DNA of 6,722 bases, from contig JAEWQZ010000038.1 of assembly GCA_023460255.1 (NCBI GenBank), forward strand, positions 1 to 6,722. Reading direction: 5' to 3'. Each line of letters starts with the position of its first letter. The stretch's first letter is position 1. This stretch comes from Actinomycetes bacterium. GTDB taxonomy: Bacteria > Actinomycetota > Actinomycetes > Actinomycetales > Cellulomonadaceae. A program made the translations under genes and the position numbers. Of this stretch, positions 1-6,291 are shown in pieces. Under the pieces are notes generated by a model. The model was not told the origin of the DNA, searched no databases, and worked only from the letters and a program-made list of their open reading frames with translations.

Positions 1-198
1 CCCTGGGCCGGCGCCGTCGCGGCGGTGTGCGCGACGCTGCCGCCGCTCGAGGGCGACGACCGGACCGCCGTCGCCCGGCTCGCGGCCGAGGGGCCACCGG
101 GTGAGGAGGTCGGCCTGGAGGGCGTCCTGGACCCCACGCTCCGGGCCGCACAGCAGCCGTACGCCGTCGTCGAACCCGTGCCGGGAGGCCGCCGATGA
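1..198 (+). CDS. narJ: NarJ, nitrate reductase delta chaperone (C-terminal 65 codons only)
   Basis: This is the 3' end of a gene that begins before the window. Reading frame 1 is open from base 1 to a TGA at 196-198. The visible part starts PWAGAVAAVCATLPPLEGDD, continues through GPPGEEVGLEGVLDP, and ends in PVPGGRR. The VCATLPPL, GPPxEEVGLE and LDP stretches match my recollection of actinobacterial NarJ C-termini. In known systems NarJ is a cytoplasmic chaperone that binds NarG, assists molybdenum cofactor insertion and membrane assembly, and is not part of the final enzyme. The TGA overlaps the narI start as ATGA, so the two are probably translationally coupled, in the usual narGHJI order. 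The call rests on this short tail plus the firm identity of narI next door. Confidence 0.85.
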   Translation, partial: PWAGAVAAVCATLPPLEGDDRTAVARLAAEGPPGEEVGLEGVLDPTLRAAQQPYAVVEPVPGGRR

Positions 199-1007
199 AC
201 GCCCTGACGCCGCTCGTCGCCGCTGCCGGTTCCGAGGTGCCCGACGCGACCACGCCAGACGTCGCGCTCTGGGTGGTGCTGCCGTACCTGTTCCTGACGG
301 TCTTCGTCCTCGGCCACGTGTGGCGGTACCGGTACGACAAGTTCGGCTGGACGACGCGGTCGTCCCAGCTCTACGAGCGCCGCCTGCTGCGGTGGGCGAG
401 CCCGCTGTTCCACTTCGGGATCCTCGCCGTGTTCCTCGGGCACGTGATGGGCCTGGGGATCCCCAAGTCGTGGACCGAGGCCGTCGGGATGAGCGAGCAC
501 GCCTACCACGCGATGGCTGTCGGCATCGGCGGGATCGCCGGGCTGAGCACCGTCACCGGGCTCGTGCTCCTCATCTACCGCCGGCGGACGGTCGGGCCGG
601 TCTTCCGGGCGACGACCCGGATGGACAAGGTGATGTACCTGGTGCTCGCGGTGGTCATCGCGCTGGGCATGTGGAACACGATCGCGGGCACGATGCTCAA
701 CCTCGGCGGCGAGTACGACTACCGCGACGGGGTCTCCGTATGGTTCCGCGGCATCTTCCGGTTCGACCTGCACCCCGAGCTCATGGCCGCCGCGCCGCTG
801 GGTTTCCAGCTCCACGGGATGGCGGCCATGCTCCTGTTCGCCCTGTGGCCCTTCACGAGGCTCGTGCACGTCTTCTCAGTCCCGCTGGGCTACCTGTGGC
901 GCCCGTACGTGGTGTACCGCGCGCGGCCGGCCAGGGTGGGTGCGCGGGCGACTCGCCGGGGCTGGGAAGGCGTCGAGCGGCCGAAGGAGCACGTCGGTCC
1001 GTTCTGA
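195..1007 (+). CDS. narI: NarI, respiratory nitrate reductase gamma subunit (di-heme cytochrome b)
   Basis: NarI is the membrane anchor of NarGHI. It oxidises quinol and passes electrons through two b hemes to the NarH iron-sulfur clusters. The 270-residue product has five hydrophobic segments, at about 25-42, 68-88, 105-127, 143-165 and 207-228. The four expected heme-ligand histidines are visible: H73 in LFHFGI, H83 in LGHVMG, H207 in FQLHGM and H225 in RLVHVFSVP. Their spacings, 10 and 18 residues, equal those of E. coli H56/H66 and H187/H205. Other family signatures are FRATTRMD near 137-144 and FTRLVHVFSVP near 220-230. The ATG overlaps the narJ stop and follows GGGAGG at 183-188 by six bases. 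The protein has about 20 extra N-terminal residues and a longer basic C-terminal tail than the 225-residue E. coli protein. All expected ligands are present, so it is probably functional. Confidence 0.97.
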   Translation: MNALTPLVAAAGSEVPDATTPDVALWVVLPYLFLTVFVLGHVWRYRYDKFGWTTRSSQLYERRLLRWASPLFHFGILAVFLGHVMGLGIPKSWTEAVGMSEHAYHAMAVGIGGIAGLSTVTGLVLLIYRRRTVGPVFRATTRMDKVMYLVLAVVIALGMWNTIAGTMLNLGGEYDYRDGVSVWFRGIFRFDLHPELMAAAPLGFQLHGMAAMLLFALWPFTRLVHVFSVPLGYLWRPYVVYRARPARVGARATRRGWEGVERPKEHVGPF

Positions 1008-1017
1008 GTCCGCCCGG

Positions 1018-1046
1018 TTGACGCAATAGGTGAAGTGGGCTTCACT
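1018..1046 (+). promoter_or_regulatory. Possible sigma-70-type promoter for the riboswitch-terC unit
   Basis: TTGACG at 1018-1023 is a good -35 match, 11 bases after the narI stop. A 17-base spacer leads to TTCACT at 1041-1046, which keeps only three of six -10 consensus positions and lacks the important second-position A. A start near 1051-1053 would put the riboswitch P1 helix (from 1059) at the very 5' end of the RNA, which is what one expects and is the main support. The -10 is weak, so the site remains a suggestion. Confidence 0.3.
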
Positions 1047-1047
1047 T
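1028..1047 (+). repeat. Palindrome GTGAAG-TGGG-CTTCAC between narI and the riboswitch
   Basis: GTGAAG at 1030-1035 and CTTCAC at 1040-1045 are perfect inverted 6-base arms around TGGG. As RNA the stem extends by a G-U pair (1029/1046) and an A-U pair (1028/1047). It is followed only by TTCTGATC, so there is no real U-tract and it would be a poor intrinsic terminator for the nar operon. It overlaps the candidate -10 region, so it could instead be a repressor operator. I do not recognise it as a known metal-regulator box. Confidence 0.45.
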
Positions 1048-1056
1048 CTGATCGTC

Positions 1057-1151
1057 AGGGAGGGGAGTACCCCCAACGCGCAGCGCCGTCACCACGACGG
1101 CAGCACGACGCCTGTCCGGCGCTGCGGGCCCACGGGCCGGGAGAGACCTCC
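1057..1151 (+). ncRNA. yybP-ykoY family Mn2+ riboswitch aptamer (Rfam RF00080 type)
   Basis: The two most conserved blocks of this family are present in the right order: GGAGGGGAGUA at 1059-1069 and AGACCUCC at 1144-1151. They form P1 by GGAGG (1059-1063) pairing with CCUCC (1147-1151), leaving GGAGUA (1064-1069) as the first conserved loop and AGA (1144-1146) as the facing loop. This is the arrangement I recall from the Lactococcus aptamer (AAAGGGGAGUA ... AGACCUUU). Between them, CCC near 1070-1074 can pair with GGG at 1139-1141. A 9-bp stem CGCAGCGCC/GGCGCUGCG joins 1079-1087 to 1118-1126, and GGCC-CACG-GGCC fits 1127-1138. The inner helices are my own drawing and less certain than P1. The family is known to bind Mn2+ and often controls TerC/Alx and MntP genes. 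Here the next gene is a TerC homologue, which is independent support. Confidence 0.85.
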
Positions 1152-1180
1152 GGTGCAGCTCACCGGAAGGAACCTCGTTG
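1149..1180 (+). promoter_or_regulatory. Shine-Dalgarno-sequestering hairpin and TTG start of terC (expression platform)
   Basis: UCCGGUG at 1149-1155 pairs perfectly with CACCGGA at 1161-1167 around a five-base CAGCU loop. The 3' arm covers the first bases of the Shine-Dalgarno GGAAGGA (1165-1171), which lies six bases before the TTG start at 1178. The 5' arm shares U1149, C1150 and C1151 with the 3' strand of riboswitch helix P1. P1 and this hairpin therefore cannot both form fully. The simplest reading is that Mn2+ stabilises P1, breaks the hairpin, exposes the ribosome site and turns terC translation on, as established for E. coli alx. The pairing is seen directly; the direction of control is inferred. 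Confidence 0.65.
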
Positions 1181-2245
1181 GACGTCCCGTTGTGGGTCTG
1201 GGTCGCCGTCATCGGCGGCATCCTCGTCATGCTCGCGATCGACCTCCTGGCGCACCGTCGCGCGCACGTGATCGGTGTCCGTGAGGCGGCGGCCTGGACG
1301 GCGGTCTGGGTGGGCCTCGGCGTCGGCTTCGGCATCCTCGTCTGGCAGGTCTGGGGCGCGGACCGCGGGCAGGAGTACTTCGCCGGCTTCCTCATCGAGA
1401 AGTCGCTCGCCGTCGACAACGTGTTCGTCTGGGCGATCCTGCTCGGCTGGTTCGCGGTCCCGCGGGAGTACCAGCACCGGGTGCTCTTCCTGGGCGTCCT
1501 CGGCGCGCTCGTGTTCCGCGGCGTCTTCATCGCGGCGGGCTCCGCGCTCATCGAGAGCTTCTCCTGGGTCCTGTACCTCTTTGCGGCGTTCCTCGTCTGG
1601 ACGGGTTGGCGCATGCTGCGGCACCGGAACGAGCACGTCGACCCCTCCCGATCGCGCGTCCTGCGCGCGTTCCGCCGGCTCGTGCCGATGACCGACGCCT
1701 ACCACGGGCAGCGCTTCCTCATCCGCCGCGACGGCGTGGTCCTCGCCACGCCGCTCCTGGCCGTCCTCGTGCTGGTCGAGGTCACGGACGTCGTCTTCGC
1801 CGTCGATTCGATCCCGGCGATCTTCGCGGTCACCGACGACGTGTTCATCGTCTTCACCGCCAACGCGTTCGCCGTGCTGGGCCTGCGCGCCATGTACTTC
1901 CTGCTCGCCGACCTCGTGCACCGCTTCGTCTACCTCAAGGTGGGCCTGGCCCTCGTGCTCGTCTGGGTCGGCCTCAAGATGCTCCTCAAGGTGGACCTGT
2001 TCTACGTGCCCACCGCCGTCTCGCTGGCAGTGGTCACGACGCTCGTGGGAGGCTCCGTCGCGGCGAGCCTGTGGGCGACGCGGGGCCGCGCCGTGACGCC
2101 TGTCGTGGCCGCGGACGCCCCGTTCCGGCTCGCCACGGCGGCCGAGCTGGCCGAGGCGGAGCCCGTCTGGACCCGTCGTCGACGGCGTGCGGTGGAGGAT
2201 GCCGTGCAGCGGGATGTCGTGGAGCGCGCGGGGGAGCGGACGTGA
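1178..2245 (+). CDS. TerC/Alx-family integral membrane protein, probable Mn2+ exporter
   Basis: The 355-residue protein has many hydrophobic segments, roughly at 5-23, 38-58, 72-92, 102-122, 128-144, 188-208, 212-233, 234-250, 253-271 and 277-298. The two acidic intramembrane TerC signatures are intact: EKSLAVDN at 74-81 and EVTDVVFAVDSIPA at 201-214. NAFAVLGLRAMYFLL follows at 229-243. Characterised relatives export Mn2+ (E. coli Alx) or help metalate secreted enzymes (Bacillus TerC proteins); the older tellurite label is from plasmid terC. The acidic residues in the repeated motifs are the expected metal site. Translation starts at TTG 1178, chosen because GGAAGGA at 1165-1171 is well spaced and the first membrane segment follows at once. 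The last 50 residues are charged, with an RRRRR run near 333-337, and probably lie in the cytoplasm. The upstream Mn2+ riboswitch argues strongly for manganese as substrate. The gene overlaps the following regulator by GTGA. Confidence 0.93.
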   Translation: MDVPLWVWVAVIGGILVMLAIDLLAHRRAHVIGVREAAAWTAVWVGLGVGFGILVWQVWGADRGQEYFAGFLIEKSLAVDNVFVWAILLGWFAVPREYQHRVLFLGVLGALVFRGVFIAAGSALIESFSWVLYLFAAFLVWTGWRMLRHRNEHVDPSRSRVLRAFRRLVPMTDAYHGQRFLIRRDGVVLATPLLAVLVLVEVTDVVFAVDSIPAIFAVTDDVFIVFTANAFAVLGLRAMYFLLADLVHRFVYLKVGLALVLVWVGLKMLLKVDLFYVPTAVSLAVVTTLVGGSVAASLWATRGRAVTPVVAADAPFRLATAAELAEAEPVWTRRRRRAVEDAVQRDVVERAGERT

Positions 2246-2553
2246 CCGATGGACCACAGCGGGTGACGTGGACGTTCCTCACCCACCACGCGCAGATGCT
2301 CCTCGCGGTCGCGGCCGACCCGCACGCGCGCGTCCGGGAGCTCGCTGAGGCCGTGGGCGTCTCGCCCCGGGCCGCCGTGACGATCCTCGGGGACCTCGTG
2401 GCCGCCGGCTACGTGGAGCGTCGCCGCGAGGGCCGGCGCAACTCCTACGCGGTGCACCCCGAGCTCCCGTTCCGGCACCCGGCGCACGCGGACCACGCCG
2501 TCGGCGAGCTGATGACGATCTTCGCGCGCCGCCAGGGAGCGGTCGGCGGCTGA
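2242..2553 (+). CDS. Small winged-helix transcriptional regulator (ArsR/MarR-like fold)
   Basis: The 103-residue protein is essentially one winged helix-turn-helix domain. TWTFLTHHAQMLLAVAADP (10-27) is the first helix. VRELAEAVGVSPRAAVTILGDLVAAGYVER (31-60) gives the helix-turn-helix with a recognition helix near 41-53. RRREGRRNSYAVH (60-72) is the basic wing, and PFRHPAHADHAVGELMTIF (76-94) is the C-terminal helix. It resembles a common actinobacterial family with a C-terminal RHPxxxHxxVGELL motif whose target and ligand are unknown to me. It contains no cysteine, so it cannot be a thiol or iron-sulfur sensor; H72, H79, H82 and H85 with D84 could bind a metal. The GTG start overlaps the terC stop as GTGA and follows GGGGAG (2231-2236) by five bases. 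Upstream in-frame codons lie inside terC and are excluded. It probably regulates terC or a neighbour. Confidence 0.85.
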   Translation: MTDGPQRVTWTFLTHHAQMLLAVAADPHARVRELAEAVGVSPRAAVTILGDLVAAGYVERRREGRRNSYAVHPELPFRHPAHADHAVGELMTIFARRQGAVGG

Positions 2554-2570
2554 GGGCCGGCGGGTGCCGA

Positions 2571-2600
2571 TCTCACGGTCGGCGACGCGGCGGCGTGAGA
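2571..2600 (+). repeat. Inverted repeat TCTCACG/CGTGAGA in the gap before narK
   Basis: TCTCACG at 2571-2577 and CGTGAGA at 2594-2600 are perfect 7-base inverted arms with a 16-base GC-rich spacer, 18 bases after the regulator stop. There is no T-run after it. It could be a weak terminator stem or an operator, but a repeat of this size is not far from chance in a gap of this length. The rest of 2554-2727 shows no clear -35/-10 pair, no FNR-like TTGAT-N4-ATCAA site and no convincing short gene. Confidence 0.2.
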
Positions 2601-2727
2601 GAGCAGTCCCCCAGCGGTAACCCGCCGCCACCGTCGGCGAAACACGCCGCGCCTACCGTCGTGCCCCGGCGGCCGACGTCGTCCGCCCCCCGACGACGCG
2701 CTCGCAGCGCAGCATCAGGAGGCAGCG

Positions 2728-4092
2728 ATGACGACGACACGCACGAGCACGACCACGGCGCCGCCGCCCACCTCGCAGGACCGTGCCGGCCTGGTGCGCC
2801 GGGCCGGGTGGATCGACGGGTGGGACCCCGAGAACGCGGAGCAGTGGGAGGGCGGTGGTCGCGCCATCGCGCGGCGCAACCTCTGGCCGTCGATCTTCGC
2901 CGAGTTCCTCGGGTTCGCCGTCTGGGCGTCGTGGAGCATCGTGGTGCCCCAGCTCGCCGCGGCGGGCTTCGCCCTCACCGTGGACCAGCAGTTCTGGCTC
3001 GTCGCGGTGCCCGGCCTGGTCGGGGCCACGCTGCGCATCCCCTACACGTTCGCGGTGCCACGCTTCGGCGGGCGCAACTGGACGGTCGTCTCCGCCCTGC
3101 TGCTGCTGCTGCCGGCCACTGCGCTCGCCCTCGTCGTCACCGATCCCAGCACCCCCTTCTGGGTACTCATGGTGGTCGCCGCCCTGGCCGGGCTCGGCGG
3201 CGGCAACTTCGCCTCGTCGATGGCAAACATCTCGTTCTTCTACCCGGAGCGGGAGAAGGGCCGGGCGCTGGGCCTCAACGCGGCGGGCGGCAACATCGGG
3301 ACGGCGTTCGTGCAGCTCACCGTGCCGATCGTCGTCGTCGCGGGCGGGGGCCTGGCGCTCGAGCGGGCCGGGCTGATGTTCGTCCCGCTCATCCTCGTGG
3401 CGGCCGTCCTGGCGTGGCGCCGCATGTCGAACCTCGTGGGCGCGCGCGCCGACTACCGCGCGTTCGGCGCCGCGACCGGCAACCGGCACACCTGGATCAT
3501 CTCGTTCCTGTACATCGGCACCTTCGGCTCGTTCATCGGCTACGCCGGCACCTTCCCGACCCTGCTCGCCGGCCAGTTCCCGGAGATCACCCTGAGCCTG
3601 GCCTTCCTGGGCGCGCTCGTCGGGTCCCTGGCGCGGCCGGTGGGCGGCGCCCTGGCCGACCGGCTCGGCGGCGCCCGGGTCACCATCGGCTCGTTCGCGG
3701 TGATGGCGGCGGGCGCCGTCGGCGCCGTCGCGGCGCTGCGCACCCACAGCTTCGGGCTCTTCCTCGGCTCGTTCCTGGTGCTGTTCGTCGCCACCGGAGC
3801 GGGCAACGGGGCGACCTACCGGATGATCCCCGCTGTCTTCCAGGTGGGCGCCACGACCCCCGAGCGGGCCGCCCGCGCCCGCAAGGCGGCCGCGGGATGC
3901 ATCGGCATCGCCGGCGCGATCGGCGCCTTCGGCGGGTTCCTGGTGCCGCGCACCTTCGCCCTCTCGACCAGCGCCACCGGATCGCTCGAGGCCGCCCTCT
4001 GGGCGTTCGTCGGCGCGTACGCCGTGATGGCGGCCGTGACGTGGTGGGTGTACGCGCGGCGCTCCGCAGTCCTCGCGGCAGCGAGGATCTGA
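2728..4092 (+). CDS. narK: NarK-family nitrate/nitrite transporter (MFS, NNP family)
   Basis: This 454-residue major facilitator protein imports nitrate and/or exports nitrite across the cytoplasmic membrane. It has about twelve hydrophobic segments from residue 55 on. Both nitrate-signature motifs are clear: GLGGGNFASSMANISFFYP at 155-173 and GAGNGATYRMIP at 357-368. R103 in TLRIPYTF and R303 in SLARPVGG match the two substrate-binding arginines of E. coli NarK (R89 and R305). FGGR at 113-116 and ADRLGG at 310-315 are the expected MFS loop motifs. About 50 polar residues precede the first membrane helix, including WDPENAEQWEGGG, an N-terminus I associate with actinobacterial NarK/NarU proteins. 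The ATG follows a strong AGGAGG at 2717-2722 by five bases. Its stop directly abuts the nitrate reductase start, so one mRNA is likely. Nitrate/nitrite antiport versus nitrate/proton symport cannot be told from sequence alone. Confidence 0.95.
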   Translation: MTTTRTSTTTAPPPTSQDRAGLVRRAGWIDGWDPENAEQWEGGGRAIARRNLWPSIFAEFLGFAVWASWSIVVPQLAAAGFALTVDQQFWLVAVPGLVGATLRIPYTFAVPRFGGRNWTVVSALLLLLPATALALVVTDPSTPFWVLMVVAALAGLGGGNFASSMANISFFYPEREKGRALGLNAAGGNIGTAFVQLTVPIVVVAGGGLALERAGLMFVPLILVAAVLAWRRMSNLVGARADYRAFGAATGNRHTWIISFLYIGTFGSFIGYAGTFPTLLAGQFPEITLSLAFLGALVGSLARPVGGALADRLGGARVTIGSFAVMAAGAVGAVAALRTHSFGLFLGSFLVLFVATGAGNGATYRMIPAVFQVGATTPERAARARKAAAGCIGIAGAIGAFGGFLVPRTFALSTSATGSLEAALWAFVGAYAVMAAVTWWVYARRSAVLAAARI

Positions 4093-6291
4093 GTGGGCGC
4101 CCCCGGCACCCTCGAGGCGGAGGAGGCCGTCGCCACGCACTGCCCGTACTGCGCCCTGCAGTGCGCGCAGTCGCTCGGCCCACCCGACGAGGCCGCGCTC
4201 GCCACCGGCGCCCCGGTCGCCGTCTCCGGCCGTGACTTCCCGACCAACCGGGGCGGCCTGTGCCAGAAGGGCTGGACGAGCGGCGTCGTGCTCCGCGCGC
4301 CGGACCGGTTGACGACGCCGCTGGTGCGCGGTGACGACGGCGAGCTGCATCCGGCGTCGTGGGACGCGGCGCTGGACCTCGTGGTCGGACGGCTGGCGGC
4401 GCTCCGGCGCGAGCACGGCCCGGGCGCCGTCGGCGTCTTCGGTGGTGGGGGCCTGACGAACGAGAAGGCCTACGCGCTGGGCAAGTTCGCGCGGGTCGTG
4501 CTGCGCACGCCGTACGTGGACTACAACGGCCGGTTCTGCATGGCGAGCGCGGCCGCCGGCGCGAACCGGGCGTTCGGCGTCGACCGCGGCCTGCCGTTCC
4601 CGCTCGCCGACCTCGGCGGCGCCCAAGCCGTCCTCCTCCTGGGCTCGAACCTCGCCGAGACGATGCCGCCCGCCGTCGCTCACCTCGCAGGCGCGCGGGC
4701 GGCCGGCGGCCTGGTGGTCAGCGACCCACGGCGGTCGGCCACGGCCGCCCTGACCGCCGAGGGCGCTGGGGTCCACCTCGCCCCGGTGCCCGGCACCGAC
4801 CTGGCCCTGCTCCTCGGGCTGCTGCACGTGGTCTGGGCCGAGGGCCTGGCCGACGAGGCGTACCTGGCGGCACGGACGACGGGCGCCGACGCCGTCCGGC
4901 GCTCGGTCGCTGCGTGGTGGCCGGAGCGCGTGGAGCAGGTGACCGGCGTGGCTGCCGACGACGTCCGCGCGGCCGCCCGGTTGCTCGCGGACGCCGCCCC
5001 GCACCGCGGGGGGACAGGTGCCTACGTGCTCACCGGCCGCGGCGTCGAGCAGAGCACGCAGGGCACGGCGACCGTCACGGCGGCGATCGACCTGGCGCTG
5101 GCCCTCGGGCTGCCGGGGCGCGTCGGCAGCGGGTACGGCGCGATCACCGGCCAGGGCAACGGGCAGGGCGGGCGCGAGCACGGGCAGAAGGCGGACCAGC
5201 TGCCGGGCTACCGGAGCATCGCCGACCCGGCGGCGCGGCGGCACGTCGCAGGCGTCTGGGGCGTGGACCCGGACGACCTGCCCGGTCCCGGCGTCCCCGC
5301 CGTGGAGCTGCTCCGCCGGTGCGGGGAGCCTGGCGGGCTGCGAGCGCTGCTCGTGCACGGCTGCAACCTCGTGGTCAGCGCCCCCGACGGCCGCGCCGTC
5401 GCCGAGCGTCTGGCCGCCCTCGACCTGCTCGTGGTGTGCGACGTGGTGCCCTCCGAGACGGCCCTGCTGGCCGACGTCGTGCTCCCCGTCACGCAGTGGG
5501 CGGAGGAGGAGGGCACGATGACGTCGCTCGAGGGGCGCGTCCTGCGCCGGCGCCGGGCACTGCCCCCTCCGCCGGGGGTGCGCACCGAGCTCGAGGTGCT
5601 GCACGACCTGGCCGGGCGCCTCGGTGTGCCGACCGGGTTCCCCACCGACCCGGGCGAGGTGTTCGCCGAGCTCGCCAGGGCGTCGGCGGGCGGGGTCGCC
5701 GACTACTCCGGCATCACCTATCCACGGCTCGACGCAGGGGAGGCGCTGCACTGGCCGTGCCCGGCCGTGCCCGGCGAGGGCCCGCCCCACGCGGGGACCC
5801 CGCGGCTCTTCCTCGACCGCTTCGGGACGCCGGACGGCCGGGCACGCATGGTGCCGGTCGAGCATCGCGGACCGGCCGACGCGCTCACCACCGAGCTGCC
5901 GATCTACCTCGTCACCGGGAGGGTCCTCCAGCACTACCAGTCCGGGGCGCAGACGCGTCGGGTCCGCGCGCTGCGCGACGCACAGCCGGAGCCCTACGTG
6001 GAGATCCACCCGTGGCTCGCGGACCGCGTGGGCGTCGCCGACGGCGAGGAGGTCGAGGTGACGTCGGCCCGCGGCACGGCCGTCGCGGTCGCGCGTGTGA
6101 CGACCGCCACGCGTCCCGACACGGTGTTCATGCCCTTCCACTGGCCGGGCGAGGGCAGTGCGAACCGCCTCACCACCGACGCGACCGACCCGGTCAGCGG
6201 CATGCCCGAGTTCAAGGTGGCCGCCGTACGGCTCCGCCCGGCGTCGGCGGACCTGCGCCGCGCCGCCGCCCCCGTGGAGGTGGCCGGGTGA
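4093..6291 (+). CDS. Assimilatory-type molybdopterin nitrate reductase, catalytic subunit (NasA/NasC/NarB-like)
   Basis: The 732-residue protein reduces nitrate to nitrite at a Mo-bis-MGD centre in the cytoplasm. Its N-terminus binds one 4Fe-4S cluster through C17, C20, C24 and C57 (CPYCALQC ... LCQKGW), with conserved K59 beside the last cysteine. NGRFCMASA at 145-153 provides C149, the expected Mo-ligating cysteine of the Nap/Nas group. Other family stretches are LLGSNLAET (182-190), ITGQGNGQGGREHGQKADQL (351-370), a cofactor-binding domain from about 600 with VTGRVLQHYQSGAQTRRV (607-624), and FMPFHWPGEGSANRLTTDA (679-697). It has no twin-arginine signal, against periplasmic NapA, and its length and Cys ligand differ from NarG. 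It lacks the extra C-terminal iron-sulfur domain of some NasA proteins. The GTG start is one base after the narK stop, with GAGGA at 4083-4087. A formate dehydrogenase is less likely because of the transporter and nitrite reductase-like neighbours. Confidence 0.9.
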   Translation: MGAPGTLEAEEAVATHCPYCALQCAQSLGPPDEAALATGAPVAVSGRDFPTNRGGLCQKGWTSGVVLRAPDRLTTPLVRGDDGELHPASWDAALDLVVGRLAALRREHGPGAVGVFGGGGLTNEKAYALGKFARVVLRTPYVDYNGRFCMASAAAGANRAFGVDRGLPFPLADLGGAQAVLLLGSNLAETMPPAVAHLAGARAAGGLVVSDPRRSATAALTAEGAGVHLAPVPGTDLALLLGLLHVVWAEGLADEAYLAARTTGADAVRRSVAAWWPERVEQVTGVAADDVRAAARLLADAAPHRGGTGAYVLTGRGVEQSTQGTATVTAAIDLALALGLPGRVGSGYGAITGQGNGQGGREHGQKADQLPGYRSIADPAARRHVAGVWGVDPDDLPGPGVPAVELLRRCGEPGGLRALLVHGCNLVVSAPDGRAVAERLAALDLLVVCDVVPSETALLADVVLPVTQWAEEEGTMTSLEGRVLRRRRALPPPPGVRTELEVLHDLAGRLGVPTGFPTDPGEVFAELARASAGGVADYSGITYPRLDAGEALHWPCPAVPGEGPPHAGTPRLFLDRFGTPDGRARMVPVEHRGPADALTTELPIYLVTGRVLQHYQSGAQTRRVRALRDAQPEPYVEIHPWLADRVGVADGEEVEVTSARGTAVAVARVTTATRPDTVFMPFHWPGEGSANRLTTDATDPVSGMPEFKVAAVRLRPASADLRRAAAPVEVAG

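Noticed and set aside
101..1021. A 306-codon plus-strand frame covering narI in another phase
   Set aside because: Arginine/proline-rich shadow. The narI frame has all four heme histidines and membrane helices in the right places.
1085..1101. Hairpin GCCGTC-ACCAC-GACGGC inside the riboswitch
   Set aside because: It competes with the longer 9-bp stem 1079-1087/1118-1126 and is probably not a separate feature, though it could be an alternative fold.
1030..1284. Short plus-strand open frames over the narI-terC gap
   Set aside because: They run through the riboswitch and into terC in the wrong phase, have no good ribosome site and give low-complexity products.
1606..2241. N-terminal extension of the small regulator into terC
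   Set aside because: The upstream in-frame sequence is an arginine/proline-rich shadow of terC; the GTG at 2242 has a proper Shine-Dalgarno and begins just before the winged-helix domain.
1160..2257. A 365-codon minus-strand open frame opposite terC
   Set aside because: Charged, repetitive, unrecognisable translation exactly mirroring the terC codons; a composition artefact.
2578..2640. Direct repeat GTCGGCGA at 2578-2585 and 2633-2640 in the gap before narK
   Set aside because: Eight GC-rich bases repeated once is not remarkable at this base composition, and neither copy lies at a recognisable promoter element.
3098..3115. Run of CTG repeats inside narK
   Set aside because: It encodes a leucine run in a membrane helix and is explained by codon bias.
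2595..4235. A 546-codon plus-strand frame across narK in another phase
   Set aside because: Arginine-rich out-of-phase translation of narK without motifs; the narK frame has the nitrate-signature motifs and a strong Shine-Dalgarno.
2653..6141. A 1162-codon open frame on the minus strand, opposite narK and the nitrate reductase gene
   Set aside because: Its translation is low-complexity R/G/A/E/H/D/P/Q-rich sequence with no recognisable domain or membrane pattern. It lies antisense to two genes with intact catalytic and transport motifs. Long stop-free antisense frames are expected in very GC-rich genomes because stop codons are rare there.
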